Of a DNA stretch of 64,000 nucleotides, positions 9,053-17,657 are shown one piece after another. Each line of letters opens with the position of its first letter. Position 1 is the stretch's first letter. The position numbers were made by a program, and so were the translations under genes. The notes under the pieces are model-generated. The model did no database searches. It worked only from the letters and a program-made list of their open reading frames with translations, and was not told the DNA's origin. The stretch is from positions 28,186-92,185 of the forward strand of contig CAIMPI010000034.1 in the NCBI GenBank assembly GCA_903843305.1. Direction: 5' to 3'. This stretch comes from an uncultured Chlorobiaceae bacterium (GTDB lineage: Bacteria; Bacteroidota; Chlorobiia; Chlorobiales; Chlorobiaceae).

Positions 9053-9652
9053 TCAGCGGTAAAGAGCGTGCCTGTTAATGTAACGGTGCACAGAGGCTGG
9101 AACAAGCCTGGAAATAGATTTACCGGCGCCCGCAAGTTCCCTGACCTCAGTTGAGGAAACCAGATATGCAAAATCGATAAACCTTATAGCTTCCCTCCAA
9201 TTCTGAATATTCGAAGGGGGACGAGGAAGGCCGTCCATCTCCTTTGAGGATCTTCTAAACACCACAATTCCACACAATAAAAAAAGCTGCTCATACTCCT
9301 TCCACGACGAAAACTCCCTGAAGCTGTCTTCTCCGACAAGGAGGGTCAACCTGTCGGATGGATAACGAGCATTGAGATACCGCAATAGATCAACGGTGTA
9401 TGATGGTTGCTGTTTTTCAAGCTCCCATCCGCTGACCTCGCAGCAAGAGCCAACTCGATTGATTTCCGAAGAAAGGAGCTCGGCCATGTGCTTTCTGTGA
9501 AAGTCACCAGCCTCCCTGTTCTGCTTAAAGGGATTATTTGATACCGAAATAATCATTCGGTCAATTTCAAGCAGCTCTCTGGCAAACAGGCAGAGAGCAA
9601 GATGCCCATTGTGCGGCGGGTCGAAAGTACCGCCAAAAACTGCCAGATGCAC
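9053..9652 (-). CDS. nadD: Nicotinate-nucleotide adenylyltransferase
   Basis: The 199-residue nucleotidyltransferase begins MHLAVFGGTFDPPHNGHLAL, which holds the (H/T)xGH motif of the family. It ends with the SSTEVREL motif of NadD. It adenylates nicotinic acid mononucleotide to deamido-NAD in NAD synthesis. The start codon lies 12 bp after the bamD stop on the same strand, so the two are probably cotranscribed. Confidence 0.95.
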   Translation of the reverse strand: MHLAVFGGTFDPPHNGHLALCLFARELLEIDRMIISVSNNPFKQNREAGDFHRKHMAELLSSEINRVGSCCEVSGWELEKQQPSYTVDLLRYLNARYPSDRLTLLVGEDSFREFSSWKEYEQLFLLCGIVVFRRSSKEMDGLPRPPSNIQNWREAIRFIDFAYLVSSTEVRELAGAGKSISRLVPASVHRYINRHALYR

Positions 9653-9664
9653 GATTAGCGTCGT

Positions 9665-10555
9665 TCAGTTCTTGGAATTCAGTATGATTTTATCCCTGAT
9701 CCCCTGCATTTCTTTCAGCTTTTCCGGAAAAAGCTGCAAATATTGATCTAGCGCCAGCCCGGCATCAAACCACTTTTTTCTCTTGATCAGTATATCAATC
9801 TTTCCTTCCAGTGCAGGCTTATCATAGATGGTATCTGGATAATGCGCGATAACCTCGTCATAATAAATACCGGCTGCCCTATATTTTCCTAACTGAACAT
9901 ACTGGCGTGCTATAAAAAATGAGTTTTTAGCAAGTTTCTCTCTCATTGTCGCGATCGCCTTTCCTGAATATTTCAGACTGTCACTCCTGGTATATTCAGC
10001 TTTTGCCTTGGCATAGCTCTGCTTATAAGACAAGTTCTCGGGATTGATTTTGAGAAGTTCCCTCCAGGTCTCAACTTCGCTGGCGATCTTTGTTGAATCA
10101 ACTATAGGGTAAAGTTCCTGATAGAGCGAAAAATGCTCTATAGCTTTACGGGTATACTGCTGATCCAACTCAAAATGTGGTGAAAGCTGCTCATAGGATT
10201 TTGCAGCCATAAACTGTGCTGTCCTTGCATAAGGTGAGGCCGAAAGCCGCTGCACCCGGGTAAACATATCGGCGGCAAGCAGATACTGACCAGAATGATA
10301 ATAGGATTGACCTAAAAGAAAAAGGACATCATCCTCAAGAGCCGTTGCACGGGAAGTAAAAAGCAATGATTCCAAACCGAGAGAGGCCCCCTGATAATCT
10401 CCTTTACTGTACATTGTCAACGCTTTGGCATAACCCTCATTAACTAGCGCAGTCGCTGATACGGGAGGCTTGGAGGATGAACAGCCTGAGCCTATCAGTG
10501 ATCCTATCGTAAAGAGTATCCATACTGAACGTGAAAAAAAGCTGGAACACGACAT
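9665..10555 (-). CDS. bamD: Outer membrane assembly lipoprotein BamD/YfiO-like
   Basis: The 296-residue protein starts with a lipoprotein signal (LFTIGSLIGSGCSSS, cysteine near residue 25). Tetratricopeptide-like helical repeats follow (GYAKALTMYSKGDYQGA, DVLFLLGQSYYHSGQYLLAADMF, FIARQYVQLGKYRAAGIYYDEVIAHYPDT), as in BamD. BamD is the essential lipoprotein of the beta-barrel assembly machine and acts on the periplasmic face of the outer membrane. The final repeat (LIKRKKWFDAGLALDQYLQLFPE) fits. Generic TPR lipoproteins can look similar, but length and repeat pattern favour BamD. The surA-like gene in this window belongs to the same pathway. Confidence 0.85.
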   Translation of the reverse strand: MSCSSFFSRSVWILFTIGSLIGSGCSSSKPPVSATALVNEGYAKALTMYSKGDYQGASLGLESLLFTSRATALEDDVLFLLGQSYYHSGQYLLAADMFTRVQRLSASPYARTAQFMAAKSYEQLSPHFELDQQYTRKAIEHFSLYQELYPIVDSTKIASEVETWRELLKINPENLSYKQSYAKAKAEYTRSDSLKYSGKAIATMREKLAKNSFFIARQYVQLGKYRAAGIYYDEVIAHYPDTIYDKPALEGKIDILIKRKKWFDAGLALDQYLQLFPEKLKEMQGIRDKIILNSKN

Positions 10556-10646
10556 AAAATAACTCCATTATCCTTTTTATAAAAAAAGAACATCTATTGC
10601 CACAAAACGGCAGAAAAAGAAAAATACTGTCAACGGAAAATACTTG

Positions 10647-10719
10647 TGGAGCTTAGGGGATTCGAACCCCTGACCTTCTCATTGCGAACGAGACGCTCTA
10701 CCAACTGAGCTAAAGCCCC
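10647..10719 (-). tRNA. tRNA-Ala (anticodon CGC)
   Basis: A complete 73-nt cloverleaf folds on the minus strand. The acceptor stem is GGGGCTT/AAGCTCC and carries the G3-U70 wobble pair that is the alanine identity element. The D arm is GCTC..GAGC, the anticodon loop TTCGCAA has anticodon CGC (codon GCG), and the T arm is AGGGG TTCGAAT CCCCT. The discriminator base is A. The 3' CCA is not encoded. The gene lies between bamD and the ATP synthase operon. Confidence 0.96.
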
Positions 10720-10783
10720 TAATGACCAATGCTACAAATTTTTAACACCGCCTGCAAATCAAGATCATCAAAAAACGCAAAAA

Positions 10784-10807
10784 AATAGCCTGCTTATGCA
10801 GGCTATT
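10784..10807 (-). terminator. Rho-independent terminator after atpH
   Basis: A perfect 10-bp stem (AATAGCCTGC / GCAGGCTATT) with a TTAT loop is followed on the minus strand by a run of seven T. It sits 33 bp after the atpH stop codon and closes the ATP synthase F0 operon before the tRNA gene. Confidence 0.9.
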
Positions 10808-10840
10808 AACTTTTAAACAGTTAGACAATGTTGACTTCTC

Positions 10841-11386
10841 TCAAGCATTTTGAGATACAAGTGCCTGCCTGAGCTTATGAAGCTGGTGGCTCACCGTGCC
10901 ATCAAAAATGGTGTCTCCAATTTTAACGGAAATTCCAGCAATAAACGCCTCATTGATAAACAACTTCAACCGAACTTTTTTTCCAGTAAAAGCAACAAGC
11001 CTGCTAACCAGATCATTGGTCTGTTCGTCAGAAAGTTCAACCGCACTGGTAACATCAACATTGATAACCCCTCTTTTTTCATCGATAAGGATTTGAAACT
11101 CATCAATGATTTCAGGAAGGAGCCCTGCACGTTTTTTTTGGGCAACCAACCTCAAAAAAAGAAACATTTTATCCCCGACATGACCTTTAAAAATCTCTTC
11201 AAGGATATGAATTTTTTTGTCTCCCTTGACCACCGGGCTGCGCAATATATGAACAAGATCGCGAGAATTGTGGAGAACATCACTGATCAACTTCAACTCT
11301 TCAACAATCTGATCAAGAAAATTACCCTCTTCAGCAGCCGAAAGAAGAGCGGTTGCATAACGACGGCTTGCAATTACAATTGACAT
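10841..11386 (-). CDS. atpH: ATP synthase F1 delta subunit
   Basis: The 181-residue protein matches the OSCP/delta family from MSIVIASRRYATALLSAAEE to the C-terminal FIAGISVKIGDTIFDGTVSHQLHKLRQ. It links the F1 head to the peripheral stalk formed by subunit b. It is the last gene of the operon: atpA does not follow, and a terminator and a tRNA gene come next. The 177-residue plus-strand ORF over this gene is a shadow. Confidence 0.95.
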   Translation of the reverse strand: MSIVIASRRYATALLSAAEEGNFLDQIVEELKLISDVLHNSRDLVHILRSPVVKGDKKIHILEEIFKGHVGDKMFLFLRLVAQKKRAGLLPEIIDEFQILIDEKRGVINVDVTSAVELSDEQTNDLVSRLVAFTGKKVRLKLFINEAFIAGISVKIGDTIFDGTVSHQLHKLRQALVSQNA

Positions 11387-11399
11387 GTCGTGACCGTTT

Positions 11400-11933
11400 T
11401 CAGTTACGTTTTGTTGAAAGATCCTGAATCATGCTGTTAACGATCTGTTTCTGCATATCAGCATCAAGAGCTGTCTTGATAATTTTCTCAGCTCCCTTGA
11501 CAGCAAGATCAGCAACCTCATTTCTCAGCACATCAAGCGCACGGCGTTTTTCCTGCTCAATCTCATCCTTTGCCATGGCAATCATTTTTTTTGCCTCAGA
11601 CTGAGCCTTCTCAGTAATATCGGCGCGAAGCTTGTCTGCATAGTCTTTTCCCTCACGAATAATCCTGTCGGCATCAGCATCGGCTTTTGAAAGCAGCTCC
11701 CTATTTTTACGCAGAATAGCTTCAGACTCATCCTTGGCCTGATGCGCTCGGTCAATAGATGACTGAATTCCTTTTTCCCGATCCTGAAGGGCCGTGAGAA
11801 TAGGTCCCCATGCAATCTTCTTCAGAATAAGCAAGACAAGAACAAATGTTATCGCAGTCCAGAAAATAAGGCCGGGTTCCGGGCTCAAAAGACTACCGGC
11901 AAGAAGTATAACTCCTGACGTAAGCATGAACAA
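11400..11933 (-). CDS. atpF: ATP synthase F0 subunit b
   Basis: The 177-residue protein has one N-terminal membrane helix ([22 protein letters not shown], near residues 22-43) followed by a long charged helix typical of the dimeric peripheral stalk. The start is ATG at 11933 or two codons later. Only one b-type gene is present, so there is no b/b' pair here. It is followed 13 bp later by atpH. Confidence 0.94.
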   Translation of the reverse strand: MFMLTSGVILLAGSLLSPEPGLIFWTAITFVLVLLILKKIAWGPILTALQDREKGIQSSIDRAHQAKDESEAILRKNRELLSKADADADRIIREGKDYADKLRADITEKAQSEAKKMIAMAKDEIEQEKRRALDVLRNEVADLAVKGAEKIIKTALDADMQKQIVNSMIQDLSTKRN

Positions 11934-11957
11934 TGTTTCCGTTAACGATTAATAAAA

Positions 11958-11993
11958 CCCGAAAGCGGCTTAGTAAAATTAGCCGCAATCGGG
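11958..11993 (-). terminator. Attenuator-like hairpin between atpE and atpF
   Basis: The arms CCCGA-AA-GCGGCT and AGCCGC-AA-TCGGG pair around a 10-nt loop, giving 11 base pairs with a symmetric 2x2 internal loop. On the minus strand the stem is followed by TTTTATTAAT. It lies 37 bp after the atpE stop and before atpF. A partial terminator or RNA-stabilising stem here would raise the c-subunit yield relative to b and delta, which suits a c-ring of many copies. The structure is seen; the function is inferred. Confidence 0.6.
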
Positions 11994-12030
11994 ATATCTT
12001 CTGTATCGAATCTGCAGAGTACTCGCATTC

Positions 12031-12258
12031 TTACTTAAGAGCAAGAAGAACACAGATAACTTCACCGAACAGAGCAACACCTTCGATAAGAGCTGCAGCA
12101 ATAATCATGGTAGTACGGATATCCGCAGTCGCTTCAGGCTGACGAGCAACGCCTTCGGCAGCAGAAGCGGCTACGTTACCAATACCAAGACCAGCACCGA
12201 TAACAGCAAGACCAGCACCAATACCGGCGCCTAAATAACCCAAACCTAAACCTTCCAT
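12031..12258 (-). CDS. atpE: ATP synthase F0 subunit c
   Basis: The 75-residue hairpin protein has helix 1 with the glycine-rich GAGIGAGLAVIGAGLGIG, the polar loop ARQPEA, and helix 2 with the proton-binding glutamate in ALIEGVALF (E59). A second acidic residue, E66, lies seven positions later in the same helix (LFGEVICVLL), which is unusual for a membrane helix. The c-ring rotates as protons pass. Gaps of about 100 bp flank the gene on both sides, and the downstream gap holds a hairpin. Confidence 0.97.
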   Translation of the reverse strand: MEGLGLGYLGAGIGAGLAVIGAGLGIGNVAASAAEGVARQPEATADIRTTMIIAAALIEGVALFGEVICVLLALK

Positions 12259-12359
12259 CTTGTAATTACCCCCGTTTATTTTTTTTGTAAGTATTCATTA
12301 AAACCAGTCAATAAAACGCCCCAAAATAAAAGTTATTCCCTGATATTCCTTACACCATT

Positions 12360-13376
12360 TTAATGTGAGGCAACTCCTGCCTCATGCTCGTCATGCCCTT
12401 CGTGAGCCGAAGCAAGGCCAATAAAAAGTGCTGAGAGCATCGTGAAGATAAATGCCTGAAGAAAAGCAACAAAGAGCTCAAGCAGATAGATAAATATTGA
12501 GAATGGAACCGACATGACAACTGCAACGATATAGCTTTTAAGAATAAAGCTGATAAAGATCAGACTGAGTATCACAATGTGGCCCGCTGTCATATTGGCA
12601 AACAACCGTATGGTAAGAGCGACTGGCTTGGTAAACAAGCCGATAAATTCAATCGGAATCATAATGATCCAGAGTGCAGGATGAGTTCCACCCGTAAGAT
12701 GCGCAAGATAGCCCTTGATACCATGAGCTTTCAAGGCCGCCATTTGTGTAAGGAAAAAGGTAAATGTGGCAAGCGTCAGTGTTACGTTGATATTGCCTGT
12801 AGCTGTTGCGCCGTAGGGAACAAGCCCCATAAGGTTGCAAAGCAGAATAAAAAAGAAGACCGTCAGAAGATAAGTGAGATACTTTTCATATCCCTTTCCG
12901 ATATTGGCTTTGGCTACATCCGTACGGATAAACTCAACCAGTGCCTCCATTGCATTGACCAGTCCTCTTGGAGCCTGACTGGGAGTCATCTTCTTGTACT
13001 TGCCACCGACTATGGAAAAGATTACCAGAAGAATTGCTGATACAACCCAGAGCATCACCACGTGTTTGGTAATAGAAATATCAAACCCGCCAACCTTTAT
13101 TTCGGGAAGCTCTACGCGGCCAAAAGGGGGAAAAGCAAATTCCCTGTTATTAAGGATATGATGCATAATAACATCACCGGCCTTTTCCTCTTCAGGAGCC
13201 GCCTGAGCGCCATGTGCAGCCTCAACAGCGGGAACTGCGGCCACATCATTTCGGGAAACACTCGGCAACTGCTCAGTAGAAGCGGCAGCAATACCGTAAC
13301 CATTGAGAAGAAGAGGTACAAGAACAGCAAAAACCTTGAGAAGAGCCTTCGGCTGTAGAACGTTTATCCGTTTCAT
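12360..13376 (-). CDS. atpB: ATP synthase F0 subunit a
   Basis: The 338-residue protein is longer than the usual 230-270. It has an N-terminal signal-like helix and an Ala/Glu-rich segment ([15 protein letters not shown]) before the core membrane helices. The half-channel arginine is in [16 protein letters not shown]. The tail is histidine- and acid-rich ([15 protein letters not shown]). The long N-terminal region resembles subunit a of Chlorobi and Bacteroidetes. The start overlaps the stop of the AtpI-like gene (ATGA). Confidence 0.95.
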   Translation of the reverse strand: MKRINVLQPKALLKVFAVLVPLLLNGYGIAAASTEQLPSVSRNDVAAVPAVEAAHGAQAAPEEEKAGDVIMHHILNNREFAFPPFGRVELPEIKVGGFDISITKHVVMLWVVSAILLVIFSIVGGKYKKMTPSQAPRGLVNAMEALVEFIRTDVAKANIGKGYEKYLTYLLTVFFFILLCNLMGLVPYGATATGNINVTLTLATFTFFLTQMAALKAHGIKGYLAHLTGGTHPALWIIMIPIEFIGLFTKPVALTIRLFANMTAGHIVILSLIFISFILKSYIVAVVMSVPFSIFIYLLELFVAFLQAFIFTMLSALFIGLASAHEGHDEHEAGVASH

Positions 13377-13759
13377 GCAGTATTCTTTTTCTGTTTGTTT
13401 TTCTTTTGATACCCGAGAATCTCAACAATCACATAGATACAGTAAAAAGCAAAAAATGAGAACACAAAATCATTGACAACCGCCAGATGCCTGACAAGAA
13501 CTACCGCAATAAGCACCATCATCAAAAGCAGTCGAACCATCAGTCCGCCGAACACAACCTTTGTGAAGACGGCTGACTCCTTATCAAGGGCATACTCAAA
13601 AAGCAGGTACCCGACAACAGTATTGGTTACAACCATTATCCATGCAAGAAACACTGAATAACGGTCGGTAGCACCCGGATCAAGAGCAAAAAAAATTATC
13701 GCCCATAAAATGACGGATAAGATACATAACTTAATAAAAAATTCAAACAAAGGCTTCAT
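13373..13759 (-). CDS. AtpI-like small membrane protein of the ATP synthase operon
   Basis: I start at ATG 13759 ([20 protein letters not shown]), giving 128 residues. The longer track ORF overlaps atpZ and begins in non-hydrophobic sequence. Four hydrophobic helices and the position just before atpB suggest the AtpI role, an assembly or ion-transport accessory, but sequence conservation in this family is weak. The stop overlaps the atpB start by 4 bp. Confidence 0.7.
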   Translation of the reverse strand: MKPLFEFFIKLCILSVILWAIIFFALDPGATDRYSVFLAWIMVVTNTVVGYLLFEYALDKESAVFTKVVFGGLMVRLLLMMVLIAVVLVRHLAVVNDFVFSFFAFYCIYVIVEILGYQKKNKQKKNTA

Positions 13760-13803
13760 AAGAACAGTTTCTTTCTTGATGAACAAAGGAAATCCCCATG
13801 AAT

Positions 13804-14055
13804 TTATGCTCCAGTTTTTTTGTTTGCCTCCCGAACCACCTTCATGAGTACCAGTGCCATACCTCCCATTCCGAGCACAACTCCAACAAGAAGCAGCAAT
13901 GGTGAGGTACCAAACTTGCCATCTGCCCAATACCCCGTCAACACAAAAAACGCAAAGCTTACAGCTATCTGTAAACCAAGTCCAATGTAATCAGAAATCG
14001 CCCGAACGGAACGCCCGAAATGATCTGGAAACCTCTCTTCATCAGGTTTTGTCAT
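13804..14055 (-). CDS. atpZ: AtpZ/AtpI family F0F1-ATPase accessory subunit
   Basis: The 83-residue protein has two membrane helices (GLGLQIAVSFAFFVLTGYWAD and LLLLVGVVLGMGGMALVLM). The spacing and the GYWADGKFGT turn are typical of the ATPase gene1 (PF09527) family. These proteins head ATP synthase operons and help assembly or Mg/Ca transport. It is the first gene of the operon. The 203-bp gap to the divergent pgeF gene probably carries both promoters. Confidence 0.82.
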   Translation of the reverse strand: MTKPDEERFPDHFGRSVRAISDYIGLGLQIAVSFAFFVLTGYWADGKFGTSPLLLLVGVVLGMGGMALVLMKVVREANKKTGA

Positions 14056-14258
14056 TGTTGAGCATCCTGTGATTTGCTAAATTGTGAACCTGAAGATAAT
14101 ACTACTTTCCCAAATAATGAACCCTTTACTGGAAATTCTTCCTCTGCTGAATGACAACATTGAGAAAAAATCATATTTTTTCTTCCAGATCGCATCTTGA
14201 AATACGACCGCCAAGCATAGTAGTTGCTATAATCAAAAATTTCAGTATAACCCCAATG

Positions 14259-15020
14259 ATGCCAAACTATATTGTGCCGAACTCTTTCATCGGATACCAT
14301 GAGCTCATCGCATTGCAGAGTACCAGAAATGGAGGCGTAAGCAAGGGGAGGTATTCTTCCCTGAACCTCGGTCGCAACAGTGGGGATTATATAGAAATGG
14401 TTTATGAAAACACTAAACTACTTTGTTCGACTGTAGGTATTGATCCTGGAAAACTGGTCTGCTCCGATCAGGTGCACGGCACAGAAATACTCTTTGCGGA
14501 ACAGTCGGGACAGTACCATGGTTATGATGCCCTCCTTACCAACAAAAAAAATCTTTTCCTGTGTATCTTTACTGCAGACTGCTATCCAGTAATGGTGTAT
14601 GACCCCCGACATAATGCTTCAGGAGCAATCCATGCTGGATGGAAAGGAAGCGCAAGACAGATTGTGGTGAAGACCATTGAGGCCATGACCAAACACTTTA
14701 GCTCTATACCTGGAGAGTGTCTCGCTTATATCGGCACAGGCATTTCATACAATGCCTATGAGGTTGACTTGGAAGTTGCAAGACAATTTCCGCCGGATAC
14801 CACCACGCATTCTCCTTTATCTCCAGACAAAGAAAAATATCTGCTTGACCTTGGGATGGTAAACTACCGGCAACTGCTTACCTCAGGAATCCCCGCATCG
14901 AATATCGAAAGATCGCCATTCTGTTCATACGCTGACAGCAATCTTTTCTTTTCCTACCGGCGCGATCAGGGAAAAACTGGCCGTATGGTCTCCCTGATTG
15001 GCACCTGTTCTGAGACTTAA
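14259..15020 (+). CDS. pgeF: Polyphenol oxidase/purine nucleoside phosphorylase, PgeF (YfiH) family
   Basis: I start at the MM pair (14256/14259, MPNYIVPNSF), giving about 253 residues. The track ORF adds 36 residues without family character. The three zinc ligands are visible in SDQVHG, FTADCYPV and IHAGWKG. The family was first called laccase-like (YlmD/YfiH) and is now linked to purine nucleoside phosphorolysis and to correcting wrong L-Ser incorporation in murein. The latter role would suit the nearby dcw cluster (inference). It converges with the CoA-transferase gene with a 3-bp gap. Confidence 0.88.
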   Translation: MPNYIVPNSFIGYHELIALQSTRNGGVSKGRYSSLNLGRNSGDYIEMVYENTKLLCSTVGIDPGKLVCSDQVHGTEILFAEQSGQYHGYDALLTNKKNLFLCIFTADCYPVMVYDPRHNASGAIHAGWKGSARQIVVKTIEAMTKHFSSIPGECLAYIGTGISYNAYEVDLEVARQFPPDTTTHSPLSPDKEKYLLDLGMVNYRQLLTSGIPASNIERSPFCSYADSNLFFSYRRDQGKTGRMVSLIGTCSET

Positions 15021-15023
15021 CTG

Positions 15024-16316
15024 TTACGTAAAACTCTTGCCGTAAGAACCGTAAAGTGCATGGGCCTGACGGCATATCTCCTCCCTGAAATCGGGATGAG
15101 CAATGCTTGCAAGCGCCTCAGCTCTCTGCCTGAGATTTTTGCCATACAGATTAACAATACCAAACTCGGTAACCACGTACTGCACATGAGCCCTGGTGGT
15201 GACGACACCAGCCCCAGGCTTAAGCTGTGGGACAATCCTCGACAAACCGCCTTTGGTGGTTGAAGGAAGCGCAATAATCGGCTTCCCCCCTTTAGAGAGA
15301 GCAGCTCCCCGGATAAAATCCATCTGCCCACCCACACCGGAATAATATTTCTGCCCTATCGAATCTGCACATACCTGACCGGACATGTCAATTTCAAGTG
15401 CACTGTTAATAGCCGTCACACGAGGATTTTTCCTGATCTCCCGTGTATCGTTGACATAATCAGAAGGAAGCATCTCAACGAGTGGATTGTCGTCAACAAA
15501 ATCATAGAGGCGTCGGGTTCCAACAAGAAAACTTGCCACGATAATCTCCCTGTGACTCCGCTTTTTACTCCCGTTGATAACCCCTTTTTCCACAAGTTCA
15601 ACCACTCCATCGGAAAACATTTCAGAATGAATGCCCAGATCCCTGTGACTGGAAAGTGCCGCAAGGGTTGCATCAGGAATTGCACCTATCCCTAACTGCA
15701 GCGTGGCGCCATCCTCGACAATGGAAGCAATATGGCGACCGATCCGAAGTTCAATATCACTCAAAACGTGGCGAGGAGTTTCAGGCAGGGGATCGTTCAC
15801 ATCTACCATTGCATGAATCTTGCTTGTATGAAGCAGTCCTTCACCATGTGTACGGGGCATGTTCGGGTTCACTTGGGCAATCACCACCTTCGCTGCATGT
15901 ACTGCGGCCAAAGTAGCATCTACCGATACTCCAAGTGAGCAGTATCCATGACGGTCAGGAAGAGAAACATGAACAAGGGCTACGTCAAGCGGGAGAATCC
16001 TGTTATAAAAAAGCGAAGGAACATCGCTCAGAAAAACAGGAATAGCATCTCCATCCCCATCCTGAACAGACTTGCGAACATTTTTACCAACAAACAACGC
16101 ATTCAACCTGAAGCTTTCGCGGTATTCAGGTCTGGCATAAGCAGCATCCCCCTCCGTATGAAGACTGACAATTTCAACATTTTTCAACTCACAAGCCCGT
16201 TCAACCATCGCTTCAATCAACCGTTGCGGCGTTGCGGCCGCAGTATGCAAAAATACCCTGTCTCCAGACTTTATCTTTGCTACCGCATCTTTTGCGGAAA
16301 GCGTACTATAGCGCAT
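15024..16316 (-). CDS. Acetyl-CoA hydrolase/transferase family CoA-transferase
   Basis: The 430-residue protein matches the acetyl-CoA hydrolase/4-hydroxybutyrate CoA-transferase family. It has LQLGIGAIPDATLAAL and the catalytic glutamate region GIHSEMFSDGVVELV near 230-245, plus the C-terminal YVVTEFGIVNLYGKNLRQRAEALASIAHP. It moves CoA between carboxylic acids such as acetate, butyrate or succinate. The exact substrate is not readable. It lies 9 bp after ftsZ on the same strand and could be read through from the dcw cluster. Confidence 0.88.
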   Translation of the reverse strand: MRYSTLSAKDAVAKIKSGDRVFLHTAAATPQRLIEAMVERACELKNVEIVSLHTEGDAAYARPEYRESFRLNALFVGKNVRKSVQDGDGDAIPVFLSDVPSLFYNRILPLDVALVHVSLPDRHGYCSLGVSVDATLAAVHAAKVVIAQVNPNMPRTHGEGLLHTSKIHAMVDVNDPLPETPRHVLSDIELRIGRHIASIVEDGATLQLGIGAIPDATLAALSSHRDLGIHSEMFSDGVVELVEKGVINGSKKRSHREIIVASFLVGTRRLYDFVDDNPLVEMLPSDYVNDTREIRKNPRVTAINSALEIDMSGQVCADSIGQKYYSGVGGQMDFIRGAALSKGGKPIIALPSTTKGGLSRIVPQLKPGAGVVTTRAHVQYVVTEFGIVNLYGKNLRQRAEALASIAHPDFREEICRQAHALYGSYGKSFT

Positions 16317-16325
16317 AAACCCCTT

Positions 16326-17615
16326 TTAGATTCCATTATTTTTCCGGCGAAGATATGCCGGCGTATCTGACAAGCCTTTCTGAATTTTATCTTCATGTTC
16401 GCCTTTTCCAACAGCAAGCGCAGGATTGTGGTCAAGATTCGTGCCGTGATTTTTCCTCAGACCCACCTCGTCAGGATCCTGGATGGATAGCTGTCTCCTG
16501 ATATAGGCCGGAATACGCAAATCCTCCTCCTGCCGTTCAGGAGAAAGAGAGATGGACTGGCGAGAAACGGGAATCTGTCCGGGCCTCATTCCCGGGACAT
16601 GGGCAGCAGGAGCATTCACCAAAGGTGGCTTTCCGTCTTCATGATCCTTTCTCTTGAAACCTGTTACAATAACAGTAACCCTGATCTCTCCTGAAACCTG
16701 TGGTTCGTCGACATAACCGTTTATAATCTTGGCATCACTGCCGACCTGCTCCTCTATATAGTTCATGGCATCCGACATGTCCCTCATGGTAACCTCGCCG
16801 GTAATGTTGACCAGTACCCCTTTGGCACCCTTTATAGACACACCCTCAAGAAGAGGACTATTGATCGCATCAGAAGAGGCCTTCAACGCCCGGCGTTCAC
16901 CCGCAGCAGCCGCTGAACCCATAACCGCATCCCCCGCTCCAGACATAATGCTCCGCACATCGGCAAAGTCTACATTAACATGCCCATGACGGGTAATAAT
17001 ATCAGCAATACCTTTTGCTGCTCTGTAAAGAACATCGTTCGCCATGTTGAATGCGTCTGTGGCGCTGACACCCTCTTCCGCAATACTTAAAATCTTTTCA
17101 TTTTCGACAAGAATAAGAGTATCAATATATTTTCGCAGTTCAGCTATGCCGCCATCGGCAATTTTTGACTTTACCTGGCCTTCAAAGTTGAACGGCCTGG
17201 TCACGACACCGATAGTGAGGATACCCATATTTCTGGCAATCGAAGCAATAACCGGCGCGGCTCCCGTACCAGTGCCCTTGCCCATCCCTGCTGCTATAAA
17301 AACAAGATCGGCACCCCGAAGCTGAGCCGCAATAATTTCCTTGTCGTCTTCAGCCGCCTGACGACCTTTGGCGGGATCAGCTCCGGCACCAAGACCGCTC
17401 GTTGCCTTCTTGCCGATCTGCACCCTGAGAGGGGCTTTCGAATTCAGAAGCGCCTGACGATCAGTATTAAACACGATATATTCAACACCGCTTATTTTGC
17501 GGTCAATCATGTTGTTTACCGCATTGCCACCGCAACCACCGACACCAACAATCCTAATAGTAACACCCTTGCCCTGGTCACTGTCAAACAGGCCTGGGTC
17601 CAGCTCAAATGCCAT
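16326..17615 (-). CDS. ftsZ: Cell division protein FtsZ
   Basis: The 429-residue tubulin homologue forms the Z-ring. It has the GTP-binding [11 protein letters not shown] and the tubulin signature [15 protein letters not shown]. The T7 synergy loop follows in the core ([15 protein letters not shown]). The linker carries two similar short peptides: IPAYIRRQ at 368-375 and TPAYLRRK at 418-425, the second at the true C-terminus. The C-terminal conserved peptide of FtsZ (consensus near IPAFLRRQ) normally occurs once and binds FtsA and other anchors. ftsZ is the last gene of the dcw run. Confidence 0.97.
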   Translation of the reverse strand: MAFELDPGLFDSDQGKGVTIRIVGVGGCGGNAVNNMIDRKISGVEYIVFNTDRQALLNSKAPLRVQIGKKATSGLGAGADPAKGRQAAEDDKEIIAAQLRGADLVFIAAGMGKGTGTGAAPVIASIARNMGILTIGVVTRPFNFEGQVKSKIADGGIAELRKYIDTLILVENEKILSIAEEGVSATDAFNMANDVLYRAAKGIADIITRHGHVNVDFADVRSIMSGAGDAVMGSAAAAGERRALKASSDAINSPLLEGVSIKGAKGVLVNITGEVTMRDMSDAMNYIEEQVGSDAKIINGYVDEPQVSGEIRVTVIVTGFKRKDHEDGKPPLVNAPAAHVPGMRPGQIPVSRQSISLSPERQEEDLRIPAYIRRQLSIQDPDEVGLRKNHGTNLDHNPALAVGKGEHEDKIQKGLSDTPAYLRRKNNGI

Positions 17616-17657
17616 TGCTCATTTCTCCACTTTATAACGCTCTTGTTTGCTCGTCCG

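Noticed and set aside
10850-11383. 177-residue plus-strand ORF
   Set aside because: It is a shadow of atpH, whose family match is clear.
13760-13930. N-terminal extension of the AtpI-like ORF
   Set aside because: It overlaps atpZ in another frame and lacks the hydrophobic character of the family.
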